Shown: positions 50,005 to 58,927 of the stretch, piece after piece
Layout: each line of letters starts with the position of its first letter
Numbering within the stretch: position 1 is the stretch's first letter
From: CBDUXP01 sp965371225 [NCBI: uncultured bacterium]
GTDB lineage: Bacteria > Abyssobacteria > SURF-5 > CBDUXP01
Assembly (NCBI GenBank): GCA_965371225.1
Contig: CBDUXP010000002.1
Location: 1 to 64,000 of the forward strand
DNA length: 64,000 nt
Reading direction: 5' to 3'
The notes under the pieces: model-generated
Told to the model about the DNA's origin: nothing
The model's database searches: none
What the model saw: the letters and a program-made list of their open reading frames with translations, nothing else
Position numbers and translations under genes: made by a program

Positions 50005-52666
50005 ACTCGGAGGGCAGCGACACGCGCAGGACCTCGCGGCGCGCCCAGTGGCGTGCGGAAAATTCGCGGATCGCCTGCTCGCGGATGCAGACGATCTCGC
50101 CCGTGGCGGCGTCCCATTGCGGCCGGCTGAGCGACACGAGGCGTTCAATTATCTGCGGCGCGATGCGCGTCACCGCGCCGGTGTCCACGTGGACCGCGTA
50201 CAACGCGAGTCCATTGAAGGGATAGTCCCGCGTCTCGCGCCCGGTAAACGCGACGCGCCCGTCCGGCGTAACCAGCACGTCGCCGATCAACGCCATGTCC
50301 GTTACCAAGTCCCGCGTCTCGCCGCTGTCCGTGTCCAGCACGACCAACACATTGCGATCCCCACGGCCGTGGAGCACCACCGCCCGCCGCCCATCCGGCA
50401 GCCACCAGCCGCGCATCCGCCCCCGGTCCAGTTCCAGCACGATGCGCGCATCCTGTGGCCGCGCCGCGTCCCAGACCCAGAGGGCGGACCGGGCTTGCCG
50501 ATGGCCGGCGCAGAGGACGCGGCGCGTCGATGGCGCGACGCGGGGAAACGCGAAGCGCCAGCGCGGCACTGCGAGGTGCGTTTTCGCGCGGCGGCCGATC
50601 CGTCGCTGCACGATGCGGTCGTCGACGACGCACAGCACCTCGTGACGCTCAGCGTCGAGCACCGTCACATCTACGCCCGGTCCGAGGAGGGTAGGGGGCG
50701 GCGGCGTAGTCGCGTCGGGAGTTTCCGGAAACGCGTCCACCCAGTACAAGTCGGGATCGTCTCCAGTTTCCGGCGGCGCGATGCTGACCAGCAGGTGCCG
50801 CCCGTCGGGCCACCACACGGGCGGGCCGAACACGGCGCGGTCGAACTCGTAGCGCAGGGGCGGCGCGTCGACGCCGCGCACCGTCAGCACGTGGGGTTCC
50901 CACGGATACGGAAAGCCGCCGGAGAGCACGGTCGGTCCGCCCCCGGGCGCGGGGACCGCCCACCGGACCGGATGCTCCCGCGGCCAGACGTTGTTGGTGC
51001 GCCGCACGTCGGGCCATTCGAGCGGCGGATCGGCGATAAGCCGGGTGCCTTCCGTGAACAACACGCCGGCCTGCGGTTCGCCGATGTCCGCGCGAGCCAC
51101 TTCGAAGACCGCTTTGCGGTCCGGCGTGTCCAGCGCCACGTACACGCGTTGGTGGGCCTTAACGGGACCCAGGTTCTGCAACACGGCCGTGCCCGGCGCC
51201 GGTCCCGGGCCGATGGCGAAGTCCACCAGGTCCGCGCCGTGGACCCATCGCGCGAAGAACACATCCAGATTGCGGCCGCTCACGGCGGCGGCGACGGTCG
51301 CGAAGTCCGCGTCCGTGGGCTGCCGGTAGCGGTACGCCTCGCAGAACGCGCGACACACGTGGGCGAACGTGTCGTCCCCCAGCGTCCGCCGCAGGAGGGT
51401 GGCCACCCCGCCGCCCTTCTCGTAGATGGTCCAGCGCGCCGCGTCCGGCCCCAGCAGATTGTCGATCGCGGACATGGCGTGCAATGTGCGCTGGGCTCCC
51501 GGCGGGAACAGGGCGCGTTCCATTTCGCGCACGGCCGCCACGGGGCCGAAGCGGCGTTCCACCGCCCAGAGCGCGCTCATTTCCGCGAACCCTTCCACCA
51601 GCCACTCTCCGCCTGTGTCCGCTTCGAGCCACCGTTCCGCCACGAGCGCGCCCCACCAGTTGTGGGCCGTCTCGTGCGCGATGGTCGCGTAGCCATAGTC
51701 GCCGCCGCGCACGTACCGCGGGGGCAGCCCCATGAGCCCGCTGCCGTCGTTGAACGCGCGGACCACCCGTGGCATGACCACGAGCGCGTGCCGCGTGAAG
51801 CCGCTCGGCCCGAACGTGGCCGTGAAGAACGTGTCGCTTTCGCGCAGGGCGGCGAACAGCGGCGCCGTGCGCATCTCCACGTCCGCTGGCACGTACACGT
51901 CATGGCGCCGGCCCTCGACGGTCTCCGTGTGCACGGCGAACGTGCCGGCTACCAACGCCAGCCCCGCCAATGGGCGCGGCCAGGATTGGCGCACCACGCG
52001 CCCGCCTTCCCCCTCCGGTGTGTCGTGCACGTCCCCGGTGGTGACCAATGTCATGGGCTCCGGCAGCCGCACGGTGAGGTCCACGGTGAAGAAGCTCTGC
52101 GCGTCCGACGGATACCAGAACTCCGCGGGATGCAGCAGCACGCCCTCGTCATCCAGGTAGCTGACCGATCGATGCCCGAGCCCGCCCCCGGGATCGCCGG
52201 CGTATGCAAACGTCAGGTCGAACGGTTCTCCCGCAGGCGGTGCGCGCGGAACGGTCACGCGCGTGACGGCCCACACGCGGCGTACGGCGCAGGCCTGCTC
52301 CCCGGCAGTCACGCGGGCGATGCGCAATGCGGGATTGAGCAGGAAGTAGAAATGCCGGCGCCCCGCCACCCGGCTGCGCAGCGTCAGCGTCGCCGTGGCA
52401 TCCAAGCGCTGCTCGACCGGATCCAGGCTGATGTCCAGCGCGAGCCGCTCGGTACGCTGGGCCGCCACCCGCCGGTGCAACTGCCCGGCCATCCATTTCA
52501 CCGTGGCGACCTCGTTGCGCCATGCGAAGAATGCAATGCTCCCCAGGCCGGCCAGGAGGACGATCCCGAGCGCCATCACCCAGGCGAGCCGGCGCCGGAC
52601 TCCACGCCTGGGCGGGGCCGGATCCTCGCGCGGCGGCGCCTGCACCTCCCCCTCGTGCTCGGGCAT
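50003..52666 (-). CDS. Membrane-anchored M1-family zinc metallopeptidase with C-terminal propeller-like region
   Basis: 887 aa. N-terminal anchor 27-49. M1 beta-saddle, then a catalytic domain with zinc site HETAH (331-335) and probable third ligand E358 in LVEGFAE. The interval after the second His is 22 residues instead of the usual 18, so a small insertion is present. Residues after about 560 are strand-rich repeats (WWPDGRHLLVSI, TPDGRVAFTG) suggesting a WD40/TolB-like propeller. Probably acts outside the membrane on peptides. Confidence 0.85.
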   Translation of the reverse strand: MPEHEGEVQAPPREDPAPPRRGVRRRLAWVMALGIVLLAGLGSIAFFAWRNEVATVKWMAGQLHRRVAAQRTERLALDISLDPVEQRLDATATLTLRSRVAGRRHFYFLLNPALRIARVTAGEQACAVRRVWAVTRVTVPRAPPAGEPFDLTFAYAGDPGGGLGHRSVSYLDDEGVLLHPAEFWYPSDAQSFFTVDLTVRLPEPMTLVTTGDVHDTPEGEGGRVVRQSWPRPLAGLALVAGTFAVHTETVEGRRHDVYVPADVEMRTAPLFAALRESDTFFTATFGPSGFTRHALVVMPRVVRAFNDGSGLMGLPPRYVRGGDYGYATIAHETAHNWWGALVAERWLEADTGGEWLVEGFAEMSALWAVERRFGPVAAVREMERALFPPGAQRTLHAMSAIDNLLGPDAARWTIYEKGGGVATLLRRTLGDDTFAHVCRAFCEAYRYRQPTDADFATVAAAVSGRNLDVFFARWVHGADLVDFAIGPGPAPGTAVLQNLGPVKAHQRVYVALDTPDRKAVFEVARADIGEPQAGVLFTEGTRLIADPPLEWPDVRRTNNVWPREHPVRWAVPAPGGGPTVLSGGFPYPWEPHVLTVRGVDAPPLRYEFDRAVFGPPVWWPDGRHLLVSIAPPETGDDPDLYWVDAFPETPDATTPPPPTLLGPGVDVTVLDAERHEVLCVVDDRIVQRRIGRRAKTHLAVPRWRFAFPRVAPSTRRVLCAGHRQARSALWVWDAARPQDARIVLELDRGRMRGWWLPDGRRAVVLHGRGDRNVLVVLDTDSGETRDLVTDMALIGDVLVTPDGRVAFTGRETRDYPFNGLALYAVHVDTGAVTRIAPQIIERLVSLSRPQWDAATGEIVCIREQAIREFSARHWARREVLRVSLPSE

Positions 52667-52831
52667 ACGGCGAGTATAGCCCGCGGGAATGGGCCGTTTG
52701 GCCTGCCCGCAGATGTGCGGGCGCGGTCTGCCGGCAGGGCTAAATCCTTTGGCGTGGTGGCGCGTTCATACGGGTAACGCCATGGGGCACGCACCCGTGT
52801 CCTGGCGGCCAACCCAGCGGAGGATTCCACC

Positions 52832-53782
52832 ATGCCACGCGCTCCACGCCTTTCGACAACGTTTCTCCTGATCGCGCTCACCGGGGTCGCGCTCGTGCTC
52901 GGCGCGCGCTGGTCCTTCGCCAGCGCCATCCCGGACCCGGTCGTGCCCCTGCCGAAGCCGGTGCCGGCGCCGATGGTGCAGCCCCGGTTGGACGTCGCCT
53001 TCGTGCTCGATACCACGGGCTCCATGGCCGACGAGATCGCGGTGGTGAAGGCCAAGATCTCCGACATCGCCCGCGGCTTGCAGGCGGGCCAGCCGCGGCC
53101 GGACGTGCGGTTCGCGCTCGTGTGCTACCGCGACCGGGGCGACGCGTACATCACCCAGAGCTTCCCGTTCACTCGCGACATCGCGGCGCTTCACCAGACG
53201 GTGCGCGAGGTGGTGGCGGACGGCGGCGGCGACACGCCCGAGAGCGTGAACGCGGCGCTGCACGCGGCGGTGGCGGACTTGGACTGGGACCGGGCGCCGC
53301 ACGTGTCGAAGCAAATCTTCCTCATTGGCGATGCGGGGCCGCACACGGACTACGCGCAGGACTACGACTACCGCGAAGTGGCGCGCGCCGCGGCTGCGCA
53401 GCACATCGCCATCGACTCCATCAGTTGCAGCGGTATGGACGGGTTCGGCACCAGCGTGTGGCAGGAAGTGGCGAAGGCAACGAACGGCCGTTTCGAGTAC
53501 CTGACCTACGCGCGGGACATGGTGCAGGCGGACGGCAGCGTGAAGACCTATCTGGAAGCGGGCGACCGCATGTACGAACCGGCCGACGAGGTGAGCGAGA
53601 GGGACTGGCGCAAGTCAGGCGCCGCGGGCTTGCTCGGCATGGATAAGGCCGCGCCCGTCGCCCCGGCGGCTATCGGCGGCACGCAGCGTGGCGAGGTGCG
53701 GAACAACCTGGACGACGTGATGCTCGAACGGCTCAAGTCGCGCGCGGTCGAGGAACAGGGCGTCGCGTACGACGAAGACTGA
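52832..53782 (+). CDS. Exported von Willebrand factor A-domain protein
   Basis: 316 aa. Signal peptide or anchor at residues 10-32. VWA domain from about 51, with MIDAS DTTGS (usual DxSxS altered at the middle position), Thr near DRGDAY, and IGDAG. GGAGG lies 8 nt before the ATG. Such proteins mediate metal-dependent protein binding at the cell surface. A strong terminator follows. Confidence 0.85.
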   Translation: MPRAPRLSTTFLLIALTGVALVLGARWSFASAIPDPVVPLPKPVPAPMVQPRLDVAFVLDTTGSMADEIAVVKAKISDIARGLQAGQPRPDVRFALVCYRDRGDAYITQSFPFTRDIAALHQTVREVVADGGGDTPESVNAALHAAVADLDWDRAPHVSKQIFLIGDAGPHTDYAQDYDYREVARAAAAQHIAIDSISCSGMDGFGTSVWQEVAKATNGRFEYLTYARDMVQADGSVKTYLEAGDRMYEPADEVSERDWRKSGAAGLLGMDKAAPVAPAAIGGTQRGEVRNNLDDVMLERLKSRAVEEQGVAYDED

Positions 53783-53815
53783 CGCCTGTGGCGGGCACCC
53801 ACCCTCGGCCCGCGT

Positions 53816-53855
53816 GCCCGGGCAGGGAGCCTCCCTGCCCGGGCGTTTTCTCTTT
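53816..53855 (+). terminator. Rho-independent terminator of the VWA gene
   Basis: A 13-bp perfect stem (GCCCGGGCAGGGA pairing with TCCCTGCCCGGGC) with a 3-nt loop at 53816-53844, followed by GTTTTCTCTTT. It begins 33 nt after the VWA stop. Confidence 0.88.
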
Positions 53856-53856
53856 G

Positions 53857-54040
53857 AACCGCCAAGCCGCCAAGAACGCCAAGGAACAACACAGAAGAAG
53901 AACCCAAGAAACCATCCACGAAGGACAGGAAGAGGTAAACCGTGCGAACCGGTGGGCTTGCGACTCGTCGCAATCCTTCGTGAACTTCGTGGACAGTCTT
54001 TCTTGTTTTCTTCCTTGGCGTTCTTGGCGGCCTGGCGGTT
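53857..54040. repeat. Second long imperfect palindrome of CCAAG / CCACGAAGG units
   Basis: 184 bp from AACCGCCAAG to GGCGGTT, with CGCCAAG repeats near both ends and CCACGAAGG/TTCGTGG near the centre. Same plan as 49776-50004, but the central sequence differs. It lies between the VWA terminator and the next gene. Confidence 0.75.
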
Positions 54041-54067
54041 TAATGACTGTCCGCCTGGGCGAGTGCC

Positions 54068-54406
54068 ATGCCGAAACGCTCAACGCCGCATCCCAACTAC
54101 GTGAAGATCTACGCCATCGTCCGGCGCATTCCGGCGGGCCGCGTCGCCACTTACGGCCAGGTGGCGCGCCTGGCAGGTCTGCCCGGCCACGCGCGGCAGG
54201 TGGGCTACGCGCTTTACCACTTGGCCGGCGCCTCCGACGTTCCCTGGCACCGCGTGATCAACGCGAAGGGGGAGATCAGCCCGCGCGCCTATTCCGGTAC
54301 GCACCGCCTGCAGCGCCGTCTCCTGGAAGCGGAGGGGGTGGCGTTCGACGATCGCGGGCGCGTCGATTTGGGCCAGGCTGGGTGGTCGCCCCGCCAGCGC
54401 CGGTGA
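54068..54406 (+). CDS. Alkyltransferase-like protein (ATL)
   Basis: 112 aa related to the DNA-binding domain of O6-alkylguanine transferase. VATYGQVARLAGLPGHARQVG near 25-45 supplies the helix-turn-helix and Arg finger. The active-site PCHRV is PWHRV (near 60-64), with Trp replacing the acceptor Cys. ATL proteins do not remove alkyl groups but flag O6-alkylguanine for nucleotide excision repair. Confidence 0.92.
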   Translation: MPKRSTPHPNYVKIYAIVRRIPAGRVATYGQVARLAGLPGHARQVGYALYHLAGASDVPWHRVINAKGEISPRAYSGTHRLQRRLLEAEGVAFDDRGRVDLGQAGWSPRQRR

Positions 54407-54433
54407 GTGGGCGGCGCGGAGCGCGGCCGGCGG

Positions 54434-54958
54434 CTAGAGGATCGCCTCTTCTTCCATCTGCACGCGCGTGGATTCCAGGAAGCGGCTGAGCATGTTGAAG
54501 TAGCTCACGCAGAGGATCAGTTCGGTGGCCTGGCGCACGCCGTAGCGCTCGAGGATCAGCGCGAGCGCCTCATCGCTCAGGCGCACGTCCCGGCTGATCT
54601 CGTCGGCCACGCGGCAGAGCAGGTTGCCCTCCTCATCCAGGCTGGTGACCGGCTCCTCGGTCTTGATGATCTCGATCTCCTCGTCGGTCACGCCCAGGCG
54701 CTGCGCGATGACGACGTGCTGGGTCCATTCGTAATGCGCGTTCGTCACGTGGCCCACGCGGAGCACCGCGAGTTCGCGCTTGCGCTTGTCGAACTCGCTG
54801 GTGAGCAAGACCGACAGCGCCAGGTCCACCAGCGGCTGGAAGCTGGCGGGGGCGTTCGCGGCCATGCGAAACACGTTCGCGGGCGGCAGGTTGGACAGGG
54901 TGCTGCGGATTTCCGGGGTCAGCTCATCGTCGGACGGCAGCGGAATCGGCGCGGTCAT
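54434..54958 (-). CDS. Carboxymuconolactone decarboxylase (CMD/AhpD) family protein
   Basis: 174 aa all-helical protein. ELAVLRVGHVTNAHYEWTQHVVIAQRLGVTDEEI (about 60-94) is the CMD core, with NAHYEWTQH in place of the AhpD CxxC pair, so peroxidase activity through cysteines is unlikely. CMD-like proteins without cysteines are common in aromatic-degradation and uncultured genomes; the reaction is unknown. Confidence 0.87.
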   Translation of the reverse strand: MTAPIPLPSDDELTPEIRSTLSNLPPANVFRMAANAPASFQPLVDLALSVLLTSEFDKRKRELAVLRVGHVTNAHYEWTQHVVIAQRLGVTDEEIEIIKTEEPVTSLDEEGNLLCRVADEISRDVRLSDEALALILERYGVRQATELILCVSYFNMLSRFLESTRVQMEEEAIL

Positions 54959-55038
54959 TATCGGTTTCCCCCCTTGGGCATCGGCCGGCCCGTAGCATAC
55001 ACGCCCCGCGCGGGCGTGAGCGGGCCCCTGTGGCGGAG

Positions 55039-55683
55039 CTACTTGCCGGCGCGATTGAATTCGCTGCGGAGGAACGCCGGCTGGTACACGGTGGCGGGGG
55101 GAAGCCGCTTGACAACCGCGCCGTTCCGGAAGAACAGGAGGGTCGGGGTCTGCCTGTCGGAAACCTTGAACCGCGCCAGCAGGCTGGGATTCTTATCCAC
55201 GTCGACCTTGACCACGGTCACTTTCCCCCCGTACTCCCGGGCCATCTGGTCCAGAATGGGCGTTTGCCGCTTGCTGTGCCCACACCAGTCCGCATAGAAG
55301 TTCACGAGCACCGGACCATCGGCCTTCAAGACGGTGTTCGAGAACGTGCGCGCGCTCACCCGCCGCTGCCGGGCGACCCGCGGCTTCGGTGCGGCCGGGG
55401 TTGCCGTGCTCCCCCGGCTGGATGCTGCGCCACCCTTCCACCGCGTGAGCAGCGCCTCATTCTCCTCAGCGGTCTGGCGCTCGATGCGCTCCACCCGCGC
55501 CTTGGAGACCGTCGTCTTGCCCAGGCGGACTTGGGCGCGGTATCCGGTCTCGGTTTCTTCGAGGATGACGCACCGCAACTGGGCGCCGGTCTTCATGACG
55601 ATGACGTCGGCACGGGCGGGAACCCCTGAAAGCACCACGCCGACGCCAGCGAGAGCTGCGAGGAGTCGCATCCCCATGAGCAT
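55039..55683 (-). CDS. Exported thioredoxin-like protein with variant CGHS active site
   Basis: 214 aa. Signal peptide (ending ARA). A small N-terminal beta domain (DVIVMKTGAQLRCVILEE) is followed by a linker and a thioredoxin fold from about 110, with FYADWCGHSKRQTPI. The usual WCGPC is WCGHS, so only one redox Cys is present. This could give a monothiol protein. Three in-frame Met codons (55683, 55677, 55671) are possible starts. A paralogue lies immediately upstream. Confidence 0.85.
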   Translation of the reverse strand: MLMGMRLLAALAGVGVVLSGVPARADVIVMKTGAQLRCVILEETETGYRAQVRLGKTTVSKARVERIERQTAEENEALLTRWKGGAASSRGSTATPAAPKPRVARQRRVSARTFSNTVLKADGPVLVNFYADWCGHSKRQTPILDQMAREYGGKVTVVKVDVDKNPSLLARFKVSDRQTPTLLFFRNGAVVKRLPPATVYQPAFLRSEFNRAGK

Positions 55684-55744
55684 ATCACCAATCCGCCCGA
55701 GCGGGGATGGTGGAAAGCCCCTCTTGCTCGGGGCGCGCGTACGC

Positions 55745-56392
55745 TCAGGAGGTGGCCGGCGGGGTGACCGGCGGCGCGGTGGTGAGCTGGTTCAGATGCG
55801 CGCGGAGACGCGACATGCCCTGCAGGCCACGCAAGCGCTGGACGGGTTTCCCGTCCTGAAAGATGACCAGGGTGGGGAAGGACCACACCCGGATCTGGCG
55901 CTGCGTCTTCCGGTTGCGGTCGGTGTCCATCTTGACGAAGCGGACGCGGCCGTCAAATTCGCGCGCGAGCTGGCGCACGGCGGGATCCTGAATGACGCAG
56001 GGCCCGCACCAGGTCGCATAAAAATCCACCAGCACCGGTTGCTTGGCTTCCAGCACTAGGCGCGCGAAATCCCTGTCGCCAACCTCCAGTACTCTCCCGG
56101 TCTGTGCATGCGTGGGTTCGGTTCCGCCGTCCGCCTGCGCGTCCTCGCCCTGCTGCCACGAGGCGATGAGCCGCGCATTTTCTTCCGGGGTCGCGCGGTC
56201 GATCCGCTGCACGGCCGCCACGGGAAGCCGGGCCTGGCCGGCCGGGAAGCGGATGAAGTACGCGCCCTGGGCTTCCCCTTCGACGACGCAGGGAAAATCC
56301 ATCTCCGGACCGAGCACGATTACATCGGCCGCGGCCGGCATGGCGAGGAGCAGGCTGAGGCCCAGGGCCGGGAATCCACACAAGCGCATCAT
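55745..56392 (-). CDS. Exported thioredoxin-like protein (WCGPC)
   Basis: 215 aa paralogue of the adjacent gene with the same plan: signal peptide, N-terminal beta domain (DVIVLGPEMDFPCVVEGEA), linker, and thioredoxin fold with FYATWCGPCVIQDPAV. The full CxxC is kept here. PTLVIFQDGKPV is the cis-Pro strand. Tandem duplication with loss of one Cys in the downstream copy is the simplest reading. 61 nt separate the genes. Confidence 0.88.
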   Translation of the reverse strand: MMRLCGFPALGLSLLLAMPAAADVIVLGPEMDFPCVVEGEAQGAYFIRFPAGQARLPVAAVQRIDRATPEENARLIASWQQGEDAQADGGTEPTHAQTGRVLEVGDRDFARLVLEAKQPVLVDFYATWCGPCVIQDPAVRQLAREFDGRVRFVKMDTDRNRKTQRQIRVWSFPTLVIFQDGKPVQRLRGLQGMSRLRAHLNQLTTAPPVTPPATS

Positions 56393-56528
56393 GTAATTCT
56401 ACCGTTCTGTTCGGGAAAGCGCGGCGGCCTGATGTGGAAACACCCCGGGGCGGGAGGGATACGCCGGGGTGTCCCGTGGAAGCAGCGGGGCGATGGGTGT
56501 AACCCGGCCCCGGCCGCGTCCCCAACTG

Positions 56529-57539
56529 TTAGAGCATGGCGCGCAGACGCCGGCTATGTCCCGAGGCGCGGAGCTTGCGCAGCGCCTTAGCCTCGATCTG
56601 GCGAATGCGCTCGCGACTGTAGCTGCAAATGCGGGCCACCTTTTCGAGCGTGCGGGGCTCATCATCGTCGAGCCCGAAGCGCAGGCGGAGCACGCGCGCC
56701 TCGAGCGGCGCGAGATGCTCCAAGAGGCCGTCCAGGCTTTCGTGCAGCAGCTCGCGGTCCACCTGTTGCACCCCGGCAAGCGCGTTCGTATCGGCCATGA
56801 GGTCGCCGTACGTGCCGCCGTCCTCGCCCAAGGGCGCATCCATGCTCAGCGGCGTGCGGCTGAGGTTCGCCACCATGCGGAAATCTTCCTTGCGTTCCTC
56901 GGTCAGCAGACTATGCCGCTTGCGTGTGCGCACCTTACCGTTCGCGCGGCCGTTCGCGCCGCCGCGCTTCATGGTCGTCCCGTTGCGCCTGGCCCGAGCC
57001 TGCGGAGCCGGCGCGTTCGGATCCGGCGTCAGGCCCATGGCTTTTTGCCGGTTGTACCGGTAGATGGCCTCGCTCAGGTTGATGGGAATGCGAATCGGGT
57101 TGTTCTGCGTGTAGATCGCCCGAATCACCGCCTGCTTGATCCACCAGGTCGCGTACGTGGAGAACTTCACGTCGAGGGTCGGATCGAACTTCTCGACGGC
57201 CGTCATCAGGCCGATGTTCCCCTCCTGCACCAGGTCGGCGATGGGCACGCCGCAGTTGGCGAACTTCTTGGCGATCGAGATCACCAGACGCAGATTGGTT
57301 TGGATGAAATCATCCCGGGCCGCAGCGTAGGCACGCTGGTCTCCCGCATCCTTGGCCACCCGCATGCGGGTCGCCAATTCCACTTCCTGCGCCTTCGTCA
57401 GGAGGCCGAAATCGTAAATGTCCGTGATGTACCGCTCGACGCTGGACGCGCCGCTAGCCGGCGTGCGGTCGGTTCCCGCGCGCTTGGGGAGCGCCCGGGC
57501 CCGGAGGCGGTTCGTATCGGCGTCGCGCAGTCGCTGCAT
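56529..57539 (-). CDS. RpoD-like sigma-70 family factor (group 1/2)
   Basis: 336 aa. Region 1.2 ([26 protein letters not shown]), region 2 ([48 protein letters not shown]), region 3 truncated with a basic low-complexity insert, and region 4 ([45 protein letters not shown]). No region 1.1. AGGAGAG lies 5-6 nt before the ATG at 57539; an upstream in-frame ATG at 57644 has no ribosome site. A second such factor lies at 61400. Confidence 0.9.
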   Translation of the reverse strand: MQRLRDADTNRLRARALPKRAGTDRTPASGASSVERYITDIYDFGLLTKAQEVELATRMRVAKDAGDQRAYAAARDDFIQTNLRLVISIAKKFANCGVPIADLVQEGNIGLMTAVEKFDPTLDVKFSTYATWWIKQAVIRAIYTQNNPIRIPINLSEAIYRYNRQKAMGLTPDPNAPAPQARARRNGTTMKRGGANGRANGKVRTRKRHSLLTEERKEDFRMVANLSRTPLSMDAPLGEDGGTYGDLMADTNALAGVQQVDRELLHESLDGLLEHLAPLEARVLRLRFGLDDDEPRTLEKVARICSYSRERIRQIEAKALRKLRASGHSRRLRAML

Positions 57540-57757
57540 ATGCTCTCTCTCCTGCCCCTGGGGTGGTGGCCCCAGCCCCGTCTGCGCCGCAGGTGGTTCC
57601 CGCGGCATCGGGGTGAGTGGTCCATGCATAAGGGCAACCCCCATGCCAACGGACCCGCGACGCCGGCAGATCCGCCTAAGATGTTGAAACGACGGTAGTT
57701 AGAGAGCCAATGTCGGCACCATCATAAGCTGATAATTGCCCTGGAACCCCATCCGAA

Positions 57758-57794
57758 CTATGACAAGATGTCAGACCTTGCCACCCTGTCATAG
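57758..57794. promoter_or_regulatory. Nested dyads upstream of the sigma-factor gene
   Basis: CTATGACA (57758-57765) and TGTCATAG (57787-57794) form a perfect 8-bp inverted repeat. Inside it, TGACA-AGA-TGTCA is a second dyad. It lies about 220 bp upstream of the 57539 sigma-factor start in an otherwise gene-free 57540-57922. A repressor or activator binding site is inferred. Confidence 0.45.
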
Positions 57795-57922
57795 GACACA
57801 ACAGGTTCACGGGTTGTAGCGCGACGCTTGGTTTGCACAGGCCCGTCACTAGGACTGCACATTGGGGAGGGGGCAGCGGAGCGGGTTGGGGCAGGGTCGG
57901 GAGCGGCCACGGAGGGAAGGCC

Positions 57923-58546
57923 TTAGGGGGAGCTGTCGGCGTCTGCCTTCTCGTCGTACTGGGCCGCTATTTCTGGCATCTCGTACACGATTCGCAAGAA
58001 CTGGGTCGTAAAGTTGAGGGTATCCTCGGCCCGGGCCCGGCTGACTGGCCCGGGAATATGGTTGGCGCCTCCACCGAACGTGCGGATGCGGTCGACCCAG
58101 GGCATCATGGGCTCTGTGATGTAGCCCTTCTTCTTCAAGCAATCAAGATGGTCCACGTACGAAACCTTCGGCTTGTTCCCCTTCTCAGCCCCGACCTCCA
58201 CAATCACGGTGCGACACATCAGCACGCAGGCCTTCCAGTTGCCCGCTGCGAGGGACCCAGTCGCTTCCTTAAAAGTCGCGCGGACGTCATCTGGAAGGCC
58301 CCTCAGATCGCCGGCCGTCGCAGAGGGATAGAACGTCTCTTCCGATATTTTTAGTCCCGATCCGTCGGCATAATTTATGGGCGTAACCATTCCCGTCGGA
58401 AATCCACATCCTCCGCACTTCAAGCAGCGCACCGTGCCAAAACTCTTGCTCGGATTATCGCGGGGAGTCATGACGTACGTGGCTTGGACTTCCCCCTGTG
58501 CGAGTTCGTGACACTGCCAGCAGCGATATGAAATGATCTCCGGAAT
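57923..58546 (-). CDS. DUF4145 zinc-ribbon protein, probable ATT start
   Basis: About 207 aa. The C-terminal DUF4145 domain runs roughly from LPDDVRATFKEAT to YEMPEIAAQY. Upstream of the first ATG (58471) the frame stays open and encodes CWQC, which pairs with CLKCGGC to make a zinc ribbon. No ATG, GTG or TTG exists between that ATG and the stop at 58576-58574. GAGGAGG stands 8 nt before ATT at 58546, so I take ATT as the start. DUF4145 proteins are frequent in defence-associated and mobile contexts; function unknown. Confidence 0.62.
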   Translation of the reverse strand: MPEIISYRCWQCHELAQGEVQATYVMTPRDNPSKSFGTVRCLKCGGCGFPTGMVTPINYADGSGLKISEETFYPSATAGDLRGLPDDVRATFKEATGSLAAGNWKACVLMCRTVIVEVGAEKGNKPKVSYVDHLDCLKKKGYITEPMMPWVDRIRTFGGGANHIPGPVSRARAEDTLNFTTQFLRIVYEMPEIAAQYDEKADADSSP

Positions 58547-58576
58547 GTTTGTGCCCTCCTCGGCGGCGCGGCTCTA

Positions 58577-58850
58577 GTCTACTGCATTGAAATGAGCTTT
58601 AAGAGTGCGGTATGCGAGCGCCGCAGCCAGCGGGACGACCCCGTTACCGGCGAGCCGACATCGGTCCACCCGATGGGCCACCCCATGATGAACTCCCAAA
58701 AGCGCGGGTTGGAGCGTAGGGTCTGCGCGGAGAACTTCGTGCCAGCGTTCGATTTCCGCGGGGGCAGGCGCAAAGAGTGGGAGCTGGGAGGGGGCCCATT
58801 GGCTTTGATAGCATGGGCCGTTCAAGGGCACGGCAATAAGCCCGGCATCG
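58577..58850 (-). pseudogene. Decayed C-terminus of a DNA cytosine methyltransferase
   Basis: Two overlapping minus-strand frames carry pieces of the C-terminal signature of phage-type C5 methyltransferases. In one frame, EIERWHEVL and then GNGVVPLAAALAYRTL; in the other, NPRFWEFIMGWPIGWTD. A complete protein has these in a single frame and in this order, so at least two frameshifts are present. No upstream catalytic PCQ domain is visible on this strand. Confidence 0.68.
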
Positions 58851-58927
58851 GAGACAGCGGCACCCAGGAGCGGCGGGTGGGACAGCATCTCATCTCTTTC
58901 ATACTCGGACTGGGCTGAGGGGGTGGC

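Noticed and set aside
49682-52777. A 1031-aa plus-strand open frame opposite the M1 peptidase gene
   Set aside because: It is Arg/His/Ala-rich, an artefact of GC-rich antisense coding, and shows no domain; the minus strand has the HETAH peptidase.
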